A DNA stretch of 64,000 nt, from positions 1-64,000 of the forward strand of contig JAHBXV010000005.1 of the NCBI GenBank assembly GCA_019636285.1, given 5' to 3'. Below the pieces are notes generated by a model. It was not told the origin of the DNA and did not search any database. It was given only the letters and a program-made list of their open reading frames with translations. The position numbers and the translations under genes were made by a program. Positions 9,225-19,200 of this stretch are shown in pieces. Each line of letters opens with the position of its first letter. Position 1 is the first letter of the stretch. The stretch comes from Planctomycetaceae bacterium. GTDB lineage: Bacteria; Planctomycetota; Planctomycetia; Planctomycetales; Planctomycetaceae.

Positions 9225-10000
9225 CAGGCTCCTTGGGTCTGAAGTTGGGAAATGAGCGACCTGACAAATTGGCCGTAATTATCTTTCATAGGCAGATCGA
9301 AGTCGGTGCGAATCCGACGCCGACGAGCCGTGACTTCTTCCTTAGTGATCGGGTTCACCGCAGGCTTATCGTACTCTTCCCAAGACAAGCCGATGCCCCG
9401 CTTCTGCCAGTTCGGGAGATCATTGAAGTTGATCCCGTATTGGAACAGCAGTTTGTTCTTCCGGCTCGCCGACAGACCCAATAGGGTTTTCGTAGCCTGC
9501 TGCTCGTTCAGACCGCTTTTCCGAAGCGTCCAATAACACCAACCGCTCAAGGCATTGCGGGCCGCATCCTCGTTCCGCCAGCGAAAGTAATCGACGACCA
9601 GGTCCGTCGTCGGTAACTGGCAAATCCGACAATCGAAACAGGCCGGCTGACCCAGCTGGAGCGAGAATTGGGCGCTCGCTTCGCCAGCCAGCGTCGAGTT
9701 GTACTTCCGCAGCTTCCGTCCGAAGAGTTCTTCTTCCAGATCGAAGAGCAATGAAATTTCGTCGCTCTCCGTATAGGCATAGACCACGCGGAAACCACAC
9801 GTCATTAGCGACTCCGTGGTGGACACCATCAGGTCACGGAAGCGCACGTCGAACGGGGCCTCAAATTGACACAAATCCTTGGTCAATCGAGTGAAGGTTC
9901 GACCATCGAGCCGGGCGACCATGAACAGGCCCGGCAGCACGCACAGATCAGCGGCGGTCTCGAAGACCCGCATCTTCTTGTCGAGATCATCAAACTTCAT
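9224..10000 (-). CDS. Thg1-like protein (3'-5' RNA polymerase / tRNA-His guanylyltransferase family)
   Basis: The 258-residue protein carries clear Thg1 signatures: [12 protein letters not shown] with the first metal Asp, [11 protein letters not shown] with the second acidic site, [16 protein letters not shown], a Cys-rich FDCRICQLP segment, [13 protein letters not shown], and [16 protein letters not shown] with WQKRG after it. Thg1 family enzymes add nucleotides to RNA 5' ends in the 3'-5' direction. Bacterial Thg1-like proteins repair 5'-truncated tRNAs in a template-dependent way. I chose ATG at 10000, preceded by GGAAAG; a TTG six codons upstream is weaker. It overlaps the upstream kinase gene by 11 bases. 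Because 3'-5' addition to a cleaved RNA needs an activated 5' end, kinase neighbours make biochemical sense. Confidence 0.93.
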   Translation of the reverse strand: MKFDDLDKKMRVFETAADLCVLPGLFMVARLDGRTFTRLTKDLCQFEAPFDVRFRDLMVSTTESLMTCGFRVVYAYTESDEISLLFDLEEELFGRKLRKYNSTLAGEASAQFSLQLGQPACFDCRICQLPTTDLVVDYFRWRNEDAARNALSGWCYWTLRKSGLNEQQATKTLLGLSASRKNKLLFQYGINFNDLPNWQKRGIGLSWEEYDKPAVNPITKEEVTARRRRIRTDFDLPMKDNYGQFVRSLISQLQTQGA

Positions 10001-10442
10001 CTTTCCGCTCCTCGACAACGAAGCCTTCTTCCGTCAGTCGGACATAAAACAACTGGTCGAATCCCTCGTCGAGCGAAGGCTGTTCAAGTTTTTTGGCTAC
10101 TGACAGGATCGCTACGTCGGGGACACGTTCGCTTTCCGGCCTTTGAGTGTTCCGCCGCAGGCAATCTTCCACCCTGGACTCGAAGTAGTAGCCACTGATC
10201 GTGTACCGCACCCGAGCCGTCTTGACGGGTTCCATGAATCTCGATCGCTCCGCTCGCGTCGGATTCGTGTTGTCGATGACGAACCGTTGGTCGGTTTCGA
10301 GGCAAATGTCGAGAATGCGAGTTTCGCGGTACCGGGTCTTCAGGAGATCAAGACTGATACGGACGTGTGAGTTGAAGAACCGTTCCTTGTAGAAGGACGA
10401 CTTTCCAGACGCCTGTAGACCAATGAAGACGACGGCCTCCAT
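9990..10442 (-). CDS. Stand-alone P-loop kinase, probably a 5'-OH polynucleotide kinase; first gene of the RNA-repair cluster
   Basis: The 150-residue product has a P-loop GLQASGKSS at residues 8-16, an ISLDLLKTR segment resembling the acceptor-binding region of T4-type polynucleotide kinases, a Walker-B-like VIDNTNPT, and an Arg-rich lid (CLRRNTQRPESERVP). The start is the ATG at 10442, with GAGGT seven bases upstream, one of the few strong ribosome sites in this cluster. The 3' end overlaps the Thg1-like gene by 11 bases. A general AAA/zeta-like small kinase is the alternative. Together with HD-Pnk and Pnkp it would be the third kinase in the same gene string. Confidence 0.8.
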   Translation of the reverse strand: MEAVVFIGLQASGKSSFYKERFFNSHVRISLDLLKTRYRETRILDICLETDQRFVIDNTNPTRAERSRFMEPVKTARVRYTISGYYFESRVEDCLRRNTQRPESERVPDVAILSVAKKLEQPSLDEGFDQLFYVRLTEEGFVVEERKDEV

Positions 10443-10471
10443 GACTTACCTCGGAGTCAATCCAAATACAA

Positions 10472-10507
10472 AGAGCCCGCTCGGTTGGCAGGAACCGGGC
10501 GGGCTCT
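10472..10507 (-). terminator. Probable intrinsic terminator between the SEC-C gene and the RNA-repair cluster
   Basis: A 15-pair stem (one wobble) with a six-base loop is centred on AGCCCGC...GCGGGCT. On the minus strand it is followed by CTTTGTATTTGG, a moderately T-rich tail. It sits about 40 bases after the SEC-C stop. If it is a true terminator, the RNA-repair promoter must lie within the ~30 bases before the kinase start or overlap the hairpin. No convincing promoter is visible there. Confidence 0.6.
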
Positions 10508-10548
10508 GGGAATTTAATCCCTGAAAGTAGTGATCCCGGTTCACGCCA

Positions 10549-10734
10549 TCAAAAGCATCCCTTCGAGAGACAGCAAGACTTGAAGCGTTTGCCGGAACCG
10601 CAGGGGCAGAGATCGTTTCTGCCGAGCTTTTCCTCCAGCAGCTTGCCGCCGTGGACAACCCGCACACCGCGCTTCACGTGCGATTCAGAGGGCCTCTCTT
10701 CAAAGCGAAAACGGGCGCGACGACGCTTGCTCAT
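10549..10734 (-). CDS. SEC-C motif mini-protein
   Basis: The 61-residue protein runs from ATG at 10734. It has a basic N-terminus ([15 protein letters not shown]) and ends in a SEC-C zinc-binding motif, [13 protein letters not shown], of the kind found at the C-terminus of SecA. Such free-standing SEC-C proteins are common; they bind zinc and may contact SecB or ribosomal partners, but the role here is unknown. The open frame extends further upstream to 11337, but only this last part has protein-like composition. Its proximity to the RNA-repair genes may be coincidental, because a terminator separates them. Confidence 0.8.
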   Translation of the reverse strand: MSKRRRARFRFEERPSESHVKRGVRVVHGGKLLEEKLGRNDLCPCGSGKRFKSCCLSKGCF

Positions 10735-11250
10735 CGTCTCGAAAAAATGGCTGTTCGTCGAAGAGTTGGTCGTTCGTGTGTCGCATGGCGCGCCTCCAGG
10801 TCCAGGGAAGGGTCTGCATCGGCAGACACGCCTGTTCGCGAGAGGTTCGCCGAAAAGCGGATCGAGTTGTTTACTCAGAAATTGACCTGCGCGGATGACT
10901 CTGATCGGGCGCGACCGTCGGCGAAGCATGGTTGCTCCAAACATGTGTCCGATCGACCACTCCACCGGCAGAATTGGCCGATGATTGTGACCTGTGGGAA
11001 TCGTCAGGAGGGGGGCCGTCGGGGATAGCGAATCGTTGCCTCGTGTCGCAACTGTCGGTCGATTCAAAAGATAGCGCTTGCCGCGTCCCGACTGCCCGCA
11101 GACGGGCGCACCGGAGTCTGGACTGTTGAGGGGGGCGGGTGATGGCGTAAACTGCGAGGTTGACGGTGATCTCGCCGCAGGGGCGGCGTCACCCCGTTTG
11201 CCGATGGAACGGCGAACTAGACCACCCGCAGAGCAGCTTCGCATCGGCAG
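10735..11250. other. Intergenic region between divergent SEC-C and MMPL genes
   Basis: No protein-like frame was found here. It should contain both divergent promoters. A possible sigma-70-like site for the MMPL gene is TTGAGG (11126-11131), 16 bases, TAAACT (11148-11153); this is a weak match. Confidence 0.35.
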
Positions 11251-14184
11251 ATGTCTTCCATGGATGATCGTGATCAGGCTACCAGCCGTTCCGCCTTCGC
11301 GGGCATGCTGAGTTCGCTGGCGAGACTCTCCGCCCATCGGCCCGGGATCGTCCTGTCGGTGGTCGCCGTGACCGTCATCGCGTCGATCGCCCTCACGGCG
11401 ACGTCGTTACGATTCAAGACCGATCGATCGGATCTCATCGACCCGTCGGCTCCCTTTCAGCAGCGATGGCTGAAGTTTACCGAAGACTTCGGGTATCAGT
11501 CCGACATTGTCGTGCTCGTCGAGTCGTCCGAACCCGAGTCAATCAAGCAGGTGCTCAACGAGTTGGGAGGGGTGCTCGAAAAGCGGGGCGACCTGTTCAC
11601 CAATGTCTTGTACAAGGTGGAGCCCGGCAACCTGCGAAAAAAGGGCCTGCAGTATCTGTCTCCCGACGACCTCGCCGCGGGCCTGGCACGGCTGGACGAG
11701 TACCGCCCGATTCTGACCGGTCGCTGGGATCTGGTCCGGCTGGAAAACCTGGTGCCGCTCCTGGATGCCCAGCTCAAACGGCAGGCGGAGCAGTCTCCGG
11801 GCGAAACCGAACGGTTGCTGCATCACGCCGACCGGCTGGTGGAATCGCTGTGGCGGCTGATCCGCGACAAGAACGATTTTTCCAACCCCTGGCCCGAGAT
11901 CCTGCCCGTCGACCGCAAGCTGACAGCCCAGGCGAACCAGACCGTCTACCTGCTCAACGAGACAGGAACGATGGGGTTCGTGATGGCCACTCCGGTGAAG
12001 ACCGCCGATCAGTCGTTCGAGGGGGCCACGGCGGCGATTCAGGAACTGCGGCGGCTGTCGAGGGAGTTTCAACGGAAACACGCCGACGTGCGGATTTCGC
12101 TGACGGGGATTCCCGTCCTCGAAAATGACGAAATGCGGCGCTCGCAGGAGGACATGACCTACGCGTCGCTGGCTTCGTTCGCGGGGGTGGCCATTCTGCT
12201 GCTGTTTGGATTCCGGGGGCTTCTGCATCCGCTCCTGGGACTGGGCATGCTGGCCGTCGGCATGGCTTGGGCATTCGGGTTCACCACGCTGGCGGTGGGG
12301 CACCTCAACATCCTCTCGGTTTCGTTCGCGGCCATTCTGATTGGCCTCGGCATCGACTTCGGGATTCATATTCTCGCGCGCTACCTTGAACTGCGGCACC
12401 AGGGAATGCCGCTGGGGCAAGCGCTGGTGGCAACCGTCCGCCAGATTGGTCCGGGCGTCTTGACCGGGGCCATCACGACCTCGGCGGCGTTTCTGTGCGC
12501 GGTGATGACCGAGTTTCTGGGCGTGGCGGAACTGGGGATCATCGCCGGCGGGGGAATTCTGCTGTGCGCGCTGGCGGCGTTTATCGTGTTGCCCGCCCTG
12601 ATTGCCGTGGCCGATCGCCATCGCGAACCACGAACGCTGCCGTCGCCATTCCCCTTCAAGACATGGCGAAACCTGTTGCAGCGGCACCCCCTCATGGTCC
12701 TTTGCGTGTCGCTGCTTTGCTTTTCCGTGCTGGGCTGGCAGTTTTTCGACTGGTCGACTCCCGTGCCGACGCCACGCGTTCGCTACGACCACAATCTCTT
12801 GAATTTGCAGGCTCCGGGCCTTGAATCGGTCCAGGCGCAGCGGCGGATTTTTGAAGGCTCGCGGCACAGCGTGCTGTATGCGATTTCGCTGGCCGACAGC
12901 CCCGCCGAGGCGCGCCGCCTCAAGGAACAGTTCGAGAAACTCCCGACAGTCCATCATGTGGAAGAACTAGCCACGCGACTGCCGGACTTTCCGTCGAGCC
13001 AGACGCAACTGATGGTCCAGGCGTTCTCGGCCCAGTTTTCAAAACTGCCCGAGACGCCCCCTGCTCCGGCCTCGGCGAGCCCGGTGATGGTCGGACGGCA
13101 ACTGGAATCGTTCCTGACCTGGCTCAAAACGCGCGACGACGAACTTTCGCTGCGAATCGCGGATCGGCTCGATGAGTTCCTGGGCCAGTTCAGCCAGCTT
13201 CGCCTGGTCGATCAGATGCGATTCCTGGGAGAGTTCGAGTATCGGCTGTCGTACTCGCTGCTGGCCCAGTTCCGGGCGCTCGCGGATGCGTCCGATCCCA
13301 ATCCCGTGACCATCGCGGATCTTCCGACGGCCCTGAGCGATCGCTACATCAGCGATGGGGGTCGCTGGATGCTCCAGGTCTTCCCGAAGAATCAGATCTG
13401 GGACATGGAACCGCTGGAACGCTTCGTCGCCGATGTGCGATCGGTCGACCCGGAAGTCACGGGAACCCCGCTTCAGAACTACGAAGCGGCCCGTCAGATC
13501 AAGACCAGCTACGAGATCTGCGCCGGGTACGCGCTGGCCATCACGCTGCTGCTGTTGCTCGTCGATTTCCTGGGCAGCGACCAGTTGATTCCCGCATTCC
13601 TGCCCGCCGGCATCGTGTTGCTGGCGGGGGCGATCACGATGCTGGTCCTGGAAGCGCCGCTCAGCCCGATCTGGCTGATTCTGGCCTTCACGCTCACGGT
13701 TCTGGCGGCCGCCGCCTGGATTGATCGAGGCACGGTCGCCGAAACGCTGCTGGCCATGCTGCCGCCGGTCTGCGGATTGCTGCTGACCTTCGCCGGGCTG
13801 GTTGTCTTTGACATTCCCCTCAATCCGGCGAATCTCATCATCCTGCCGCTGATTATCGGGATCGGCGTCGACAGCGGCGTTCACATTCTGCACGACTTCC
13901 ACCAGCAGAAGGGCCGCTACATTATCACGCCAAGCATCATGAACTCGATTCTGATGACGTCCTCGACGACGATGGTGGGCTTCGGCAGCATGATGCTGGC
14001 CGCGCACCGAGGTTTGTACAGCCTGGGCGCGGTCCTGACACTGGGCGTCGCGAGTTGCCTGTTTATCTCGCTGTTCACGCTGCCGGCGCTGTTGTCGATG
14101 CTGTCGGAACGACGGATGCCGGAAGCCAATCTGGTTCCTGATCAAGGCACCGCTCCCGCCTCGGACCAGGCGCGGGTTGCCTGA
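11251..14184 (+). CDS. MMPL/RND-family exporter, HpnN-like
   Basis: This 977-residue protein has the two-fold RND layout: TM1, a large periplasmic loop, five further TMs, a second TM, a second loop and the last five TMs. The first half contains [14 protein letters not shown] and the second [17 protein letters not shown], the paired TM4-like proton-relay helices with buried Asp residues. MMPL proteins of this shape export lipids; HpnN moves hopanoids to the outer membrane. No hopanoid genes are seen nearby, so the substrate is unknown. ATG at 11251 is chosen; a second ATG lies three codons later. The end is followed by a strong hairpin shared with the convergent aminotransferase. Confidence 0.88.
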   Translation: MSSMDDRDQATSRSAFAGMLSSLARLSAHRPGIVLSVVAVTVIASIALTATSLRFKTDRSDLIDPSAPFQQRWLKFTEDFGYQSDIVVLVESSEPESIKQVLNELGGVLEKRGDLFTNVLYKVEPGNLRKKGLQYLSPDDLAAGLARLDEYRPILTGRWDLVRLENLVPLLDAQLKRQAEQSPGETERLLHHADRLVESLWRLIRDKNDFSNPWPEILPVDRKLTAQANQTVYLLNETGTMGFVMATPVKTADQSFEGATAAIQELRRLSREFQRKHADVRISLTGIPVLENDEMRRSQEDMTYASLASFAGVAILLLFGFRGLLHPLLGLGMLAVGMAWAFGFTTLAVGHLNILSVSFAAILIGLGIDFGIHILARYLELRHQGMPLGQALVATVRQIGPGVLTGAITTSAAFLCAVMTEFLGVAELGIIAGGGILLCALAAFIVLPALIAVADRHREPRTLPSPFPFKTWRNLLQRHPLMVLCVSLLCFSVLGWQFFDWSTPVPTPRVRYDHNLLNLQAPGLESVQAQRRIFEGSRHSVLYAISLADSPAEARRLKEQFEKLPTVHHVEELATRLPDFPSSQTQLMVQAFSAQFSKLPETPPAPASASPVMVGRQLESFLTWLKTRDDELSLRIADRLDEFLGQFSQLRLVDQMRFLGEFEYRLSYSLLAQFRALADASDPNPVTIADLPTALSDRYISDGGRWMLQVFPKNQIWDMEPLERFVADVRSVDPEVTGTPLQNYEAARQIKTSYEICAGYALAITLLLLLVDFLGSDQLIPAFLPAGIVLLAGAITMLVLEAPLSPIWLILAFTLTVLAAAAWIDRGTVAETLLAMLPPVCGLLLTFAGLVVFDIPLNPANLIILPLIIGIGVDSGVHILHDFHQQKGRYIITPSIMNSILMTSSTTMVGFGSMMLAAHRGLYSLGAVLTLGVASCLFISLFTLPALLSMLSERRMPEANLVPDQGTAPASDQARVA

Positions 14185-14205
14185 GATTGGTGTCTGCAGA
14201 AACGA

Positions 14206-14243
14206 AATCGCCCCGGTCCAGCATGCTGCGAACCGGGGCGATT
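14206..14243. terminator. Bidirectional hairpin between convergent MMPL and aminotransferase genes
   Basis: AATCGCCCCGGT (14206-14217) pairs perfectly with ACCGGGGCGATT (14232-14243). The loop itself contains the palindrome CAGCATGCTG. The tails are only moderately T-rich. The position, 21 bases after one stop and 25 bases beyond the other, supports a terminator for both strands. Confidence 0.7.
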
Positions 14244-14267
14244 CATTGATCGAAGTAAGAGAGTCCC

Positions 14268-15503
14268 TTACGCCGCCGGAACTTGCTCCTGCTTGAGGCA
14301 TTTGCCGATCGCGCGGACGGCTTGCCGCAGGCGCTGGCTGTTTTCGACGATGGCCAGCCGCAGGTAGCCTTCTCCATCTTCCCCGAAGCCGCGGCCCGGG
14401 CTGACGGCGATGCCAGCTTCTTCCATCAGCTTCATGGAGAAGTCGATCGACCCCATTGATGCCCACGGTTCGGGGATGGGCGCCCAGACGAACATGCCGG
14501 CGCGGGGCTTTTCGACGTTCCAGCCCAGGCGGTTCAAACCGTCGACCAGCACGTCGCGGCGCTCTTCGTACTCTTTCGCGATGCTTTCGACAGCCGACTC
14601 GCAATGCCGCATGGCGACAATCGCGGCAATCTGGATGGCCTGGAAGATGCCGTAGTCGTAGTAGCCCTTGATGGTGGCGAGAGCGCGCACCATCTCGCGA
14701 TTGCCGACGCAGAAGCCGATGCGCCAGCCCGCCATGCTGAAGCCCTTGCTCATGGTCGTCAGTTCGACGCCCACGTCCTTGGCTCCCGGAGAGGCCAGGA
14801 AGCTGGGGGCCTGGTAACCGTCGTAACAGATGTCGGCGTAGGCGAAATCGCTGATGACGAGAAACTGGTACTTCTTCGCCAGCACGACCAGTTCGTCGAA
14901 AAAGCTCTGCTCGATGCAGGTGCTCGACGGGTTGTGGGGGAAGTTGACGATGACCAGCTTGGGCTTCGGATAGAGGTGTTCGCAGGTGTAAGCGATGTTT
15001 TCCAGGAATTTGTCGGGCTGCCGGACGTCCAGCGCGATCACGTTGCCGGAGGCCAGCATCACCGAATAGGCGTGAATCGGAAAGGTCGGTGCCGGAACGA
15101 TGGCCGTGTCTCCAGGCCCCATGAGCGCCAGGCACATGTGGCTGAAGCCTTCCTTCGATCCAAGGCAGGCGATGACCTCGTCATCGGGATTGAGGCGCAC
15201 GCCGTACTTGCGAAAGTAGCGCCCGGCCACTTCCTTGCGGAGGTTGAAAATCCCGTTGGCCACCGAATAGCGGTGGTTTTTGGGATCCAGGAGCGCTTCG
15301 GTCATCTTCTCGGAAATCAGGGGGTCCGGCGCGTCGGTCGGGTTCCCCATCCCGAGGTCGATGACATCGATCCCTTCCTGCCGCTTCTGGTACTTCAGCT
15401 TGTTGATTTTGCCGAACAGATACGGCGGCAGGCGTTTGAGGCGCTCGGCGACGGGAATGGTGAAGGCGGAGTCGGCAAGCGGCTTTTCGTTTTCGTTGCG
15501 CAT
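14268..15503 (-). CDS. alaC: PLP-dependent aminotransferase, AlaC-like (glutamate-pyruvate type)
   Basis: The 411-residue protein is a class I/II aminotransferase. The phosphate-contact segment is [20 protein letters not shown] is the conserved substrate-side loop, [12 protein letters not shown] holds the cofactor Asp and Tyr, and [15 protein letters not shown] contains the PLP-binding Lys. Overall wording and length match E. coli AlaC, which makes alanine from pyruvate and glutamate; relatives include LL-diaminopimelate aminotransferase and other promiscuous enzymes, so the precise substrate is uncertain. The start ATG at 15503 fits the family. A structured leader with a strong terminator lies about 150 bases upstream on the same strand. 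Confidence 0.85.
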   Translation of the reverse strand: MRNENEKPLADSAFTIPVAERLKRLPPYLFGKINKLKYQKRQEGIDVIDLGMGNPTDAPDPLISEKMTEALLDPKNHRYSVANGIFNLRKEVAGRYFRKYGVRLNPDDEVIACLGSKEGFSHMCLALMGPGDTAIVPAPTFPIHAYSVMLASGNVIALDVRQPDKFLENIAYTCEHLYPKPKLVIVNFPHNPSSTCIEQSFFDELVVLAKKYQFLVISDFAYADICYDGYQAPSFLASPGAKDVGVELTTMSKGFSMAGWRIGFCVGNREMVRALATIKGYYDYGIFQAIQIAAIVAMRHCESAVESIAKEYEERRDVLVDGLNRLGWNVEKPRAGMFVWAPIPEPWASMGSIDFSMKLMEEAGIAVSPGRGFGEDGEGYLRLAIVENSQRLRQAVRAIGKCLKQEQVPAA

Positions 15504-15649
15504 GATCGAAGCTTGGGGTCATAAAAAAGGGGAGGCCGAACGAAACAATCCTTCGCCGCCGGTGGATTCTAAGCAACCATCGTGAAAGGCGCGAAGCTCG
15601 GGCGCGGAAAATTGCCTGAATCGGCCCTGTTCATCGAACGGAAAACTAC

Positions 15650-15691
15650 AAAAAAACCGGGACGACGTTCTTTTTGGGAACGTCGCCCCGG
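15650..15691 (-). terminator. Strong intrinsic terminator upstream of the alaC-like gene
   Basis: On the minus strand, CCGGGGCGACGTTC pairs with GAACGTCGTCCCGG (one mismatch) and is followed by seven T residues. This is the best-formed terminator in the window. No ordinary gene ends just before it, so it must end a short transcript or act as an attenuator about 150 bases before the alaC-like start. Confidence 0.85.
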
Positions 15692-15765
15692 CGTTGGTTC
15701 CTCGTCGGGATCGGGTGATCCGGAGACGAGACAGTGGCTGCCGAACCGCAGCCCGTCGGCAGGGC

Positions 15766-15807
15766 TCAGCGATTGCCACCCCTCTGGCGTTGACTGTCTG
15801 AATCCAC
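15766..15807 (-). CDS. Possible 13-residue leader peptide
   Basis: GTG at 15807 lies six bases after GGAGGT and encodes VDSDSQRQRGGNR before TGA. No run of one amino acid that would suggest attenuation by a specific tRNA is seen, although Gln, Arg and Gly are frequent. An alternative, longer frame starts at a GTG overlapping the ribosome site (VVEWIQTVNARG...) and reads into the terminator, which is less likely. Evidence is limited to the ribosome-site match. Confidence 0.25.
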   Translation of the reverse strand: MDSDSQRQRGGNR

Positions 15808-16206
15808 TCGACCACCTCCTTTCGGTTAAGCCACCCTGCTTCGGCTGGTCCGCCAGGGCCAGCCACCTCGCAGGCGATTGCCTGTCGCGACACGTCATCG
15901 CAACCCGATACTGCAATCATTCCCAGCGTCGCCGATTTCGACAAGATCAATCTCGGGGAGGTTCGCGAAAAAAATTCCGCGAACACTTTGACGGCCGGTG
16001 AGAACGAGGGGATTCCCGATCGGGACAAACCTGTCGAATTTGTTACGTGATCGCCCTCCCGAAGGTGCAGATTTTCGGTGTAGAACATGGTGGAGAGATC
16101 TTTCCTGTCGACATGAACTGAAGCTGAGCCTGGACGATCGCGCGTGCCGCGTCCGGCAATGAAGTGCACGCCATCCTCCCACCGTGCTCTTTTGGACCGC
16201 GCGCCG

Positions 16207-19200
16207 ATGTCGATAGTTCCCGATTGCGAAGGCGCGCACGATGCGGCTTTGGCATCCTCATCTAAACCAGCCCCGGCACGAATCTCCGAACTTGTCGCCA
16301 AGGCGGCGGAACTCCTGCCGAGCCAGGGCCCCATCACGGCGTTCGCATTCCTGAACACATTGCAGGGGCTTGAAGACCGCCCTTTTGATGATGGGCTGGT
16401 CGAAGGAGCCCATCTGTTCGGCTGCCAGCCGTACCTGCCCGAATCGAAGTTTCGAGAACACCTGGCTCGCGGCCGAATCACGGCGGACGATCTGCTGGCA
16501 GCCGTCAGCCGAGATCTGGGTTCCGACATGGCCGCGGAACCGATCGCCGGGCTCGTCTCGCGCGGGGAACTCCGGCTGAAGATGCTGGAACACCCGATTT
16601 ACAATGGCCCGCCGGCCGAGCTGCGCTGGTATATCGCCGAGACGGACGCCCTGAAACGAATTCGCGTGGACGTCTCGCCCGACATTCGCCGGCAATTCCT
16701 CGAAGCCACCGAGCGATGGACCCTGCGCGATCTTCGGGCCGATGGAGAAGCAACTCACCACACCGCGCGCGGCTTCTGCGCCGATCTGATGACTCACTTC
16801 GGCGAGTCGACGATCGAAGACTGGTCGGCAGGCGTCTGGGAGGAATTCAGCCTGCAACTGCTCTGGCGGATCGCCCGCCAGGGTGTTCACCAGGTGCATC
16901 AGCATCACGAGCAACGAGCCAAAGAGCATCGACTCGCCAACCCGGATGACCTGATGCGGCAAGTCGCCGGTGCGTCGCCGAGCGAGGCCGCCAATGACAT
17001 CCTCATCCCCTATTGTGCCGGGTTCCTCGACCAGGGCCTGGCAGCCTGGCCGCTTCCGGTGCGCCAACTCGGCTTCTATCGGGGATTCCTGCGATTGTTC
17101 GGTCGAGCGGCCGGACCATCCCCCCTCCATCGCGCGCTCGCGAGCGAGTTCGACCGTCTGGATCGCGGCAATGTTGACGTCTCGGACTGCATCGTTCAGT
17201 CGCTCCAGCAGATGGGTATTTCGCCGGAGGAAGAACGCCCCTTTCTGGTCCGATCGCTACTGGCCTTGCGCGGCTGGGCGGGAATGCTGTGGCAGGCGGA
17301 AGCGCGCGGCGATCGCATTCCGCGACCGGCACCGCCGGGAACTCTGGTCGATTATCTTGCCGTGCGGCTCGTGATCGAACGGGTGGCGCTTGTTGTTCTC
17401 GCGCGGTCCCATCTGGGCCTCAAAGACTCTCCGGTGGGGATTATCGAGCATTTGCGCCGTCATCGTCCTCCGCAGGAACCCGTTGGAGTCGAACAGCGGG
17501 CGTTTCTTGTCTTTCAAGTGGCCCAGCTCTTTGGCTGGTCGGCCGAGCGCCTCCACCAGTTGAGTGGGACGCAGTGGAGTCAGCTCCTCGAAGAACTGCA
17601 CGCGTTCGGCAGTCTTGCTCGTCGGCGGTGCTTCCAACATGCTTTTGAACGGCGACTGCGGAATGCGGCCCTGCAAGCGATCGCCACCCATCGCGAAGAG
17701 AGCGTCCCAGAGGCTGATGTACCAGTCTTTCAGGCGATGTTCTGCATCGACGCCCGCGAAGAATCCTTCCGCCGGCATCTGGAAGAAACCGAGCCTCGCT
17801 GCCAAACCTTTGGCGTTGCCGGTTTTTTCGGAGTGCCCATCTACTACCGCGGCATCCACGACGCTCACTTTGCCACCCTTTGCCCGATCGTTGTTCGTCC
17901 CAAGCACTGGCTGGTGGAAGAAGTCCTGCTGACCGATGAAGAGCGTCACCAGCGGCGGACCCGATCGCGGCGAGTGCTCGGGCAGGCTTCGCTGCAGGTG
18001 CAGCAGGGCAGCCACGGCCTGATTGCCGGGGCGCTCCTGACCGCCGGATTCGGCGTCCTGGCGTCAATTCCCTTAGTCGCGCGCGTGTTGTTTCCACAAC
18101 TCGCAGCCAGCATCCGCAGCGCTGCCAATCGGTTTGTCGAAGCGCCGCCTCAAACTCGGCTGCACATCGAGCGGATTGCGGAATCTCCAAGCCCACTTCC
18201 GGACGGAATCGGCTTTAACGTCGAGGAGATGGCTGGTTTCTGTGAGCGCCTGTTGCGCGACATCGGGCTCACCGAGGGATTTTCGCGACTGGTCTTTGTG
18301 GTGGGTCATGGTTCGTCGTGCCTTAATAATCCTCACAAGTCGTGTTACGACTGCGGGGCCTGTTCGGGAAGTGCCGGGGGGCCCAACGGACGGGCCGTGG
18401 CAATGATGATGAACGATCCGCGCGTTCGTGCCCTGCTGAACGAACGAGGCATCCCGATTCCCGAACAGACGCGGTTTGTCGGCGCTCAGCACGACACGGC
18501 GGTCGATGCCGTCCAGTTCTTCGACCTCGATCTGTTGCCCGGCACTCATCGAAACGATCTTCAAACGGCTCGGGCCACCTTGAACGAGGCGTGCGAACGA
18601 AACGCCCATGAGCGCTGCCGACGGTTCTATTCCGCCCCGCTGAACCTCTCGCCCGCGGCCGCCCACCGCCACGTCCGCGAGCGCTCCGAGGATATGGCTC
18701 AGACCCGTCCGGAGTTCGGCAACGCGACGAACGCCTATTGCATAGTGGGTCGCCGCCAACTGACGCGCGGCCTCTTTCTGGATCGCCGGTCGTTCCTGGT
18801 TTCGTACGACCCACTTTCGGACGACGAGCGGTTGACCATCCTGGAACGCATCCTGTCGGCCGTGGTTCCCGTTTGTGAGGGGATCAATCTGCAATACACA
18901 CTGGCGGCCATCGACCCGGCGGGTTGGGGGAGCGGCACGAAGCTGCCACACAACGTGACCTCGCTGCTGGGAGTCATGGACGGGGCGCGCAGCGACTTGC
19001 GGCCCGGTCTGCCATGGCAGGGAGTCGAAATTCACGAGCCGGTTCGACTGCTGTTCGTCGTCGAGGCGACAATTGCGGGGATCGAGCAGATTCTCGCGAG
19101 AAATGCGGCCATCGCTCGCATTGTAATCAACGGGTGGGTGCAGTTCGCCGTTCGTGATCCGCGCGACGCATCGCTCCATTACCTGTCACGCGGGCGGTTC

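Larger units (their letters stand above)
15650..15830 (-). ncRNA. Candidate structured leader or small RNA (attenuator-like)
   Basis: Read on the minus strand, the segment has GAAAGGAGGTG, a near-perfect complement to the 16S 3' end, then a 13-codon frame. Successive hairpins follow (AGCCC/GGGCT, GGCTGC/GCAGCC, GGATC/GATCC), then the T7 terminator. The order of strong ribosome site, short peptide, alternative stems and terminator is that of a leader attenuator or of a small mRNA. I do not recognise a known RNA family. The transcription start is not visible, so the upstream boundary is nominal. Confidence 0.4.
15504..16206. other. Long intergenic region between divergent alaC-like gene and dabA
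   Basis: About 700 bases hold no convincing protein frame of normal size. The minus strand contains a strong Shine-Dalgarno sequence, a 13-codon frame, several hairpins and a textbook terminator (see the separate entries). The rest presumably holds the divergent promoters, which I could not define. Confidence 0.6.

Noticed and set aside
10443-10507. Sigma-54-type promoter for the RNA-repair cluster (as known for rtcBA operons)
   Set aside because: No GG-N10-GC element in a suitable position, and no RtcR-like regulator, RtcA or RtcB in the window.
10735-11337. N-terminal extension of the SEC-C frame
   Set aside because: The extension lacks protein-like character, and the ATG at 10734 gives a compact SEC-C protein.
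13039-15135. 698-codon minus-strand frame across the MMPL end and the aminotransferase
   Set aside because: It spans a terminator and overlaps the well-supported AlaC-like gene in another frame; Arg/His/Gln-rich composition is typical of shadows.
15811-15823. Possible 16S rRNA 3' end fragment (CCACCTCCTTTC on the plus strand)
   Set aside because: Only the anti-Shine-Dalgarno complement is shared; nothing else matches rRNA. It is better read as a strong ribosome site on the minus strand.
15519-16529. 336-codon minus-strand frame overlapping the dabA start
   Set aside because: It runs through the strong terminator and hairpins at 15650-15830 and opposite dabA; low-complexity translation.
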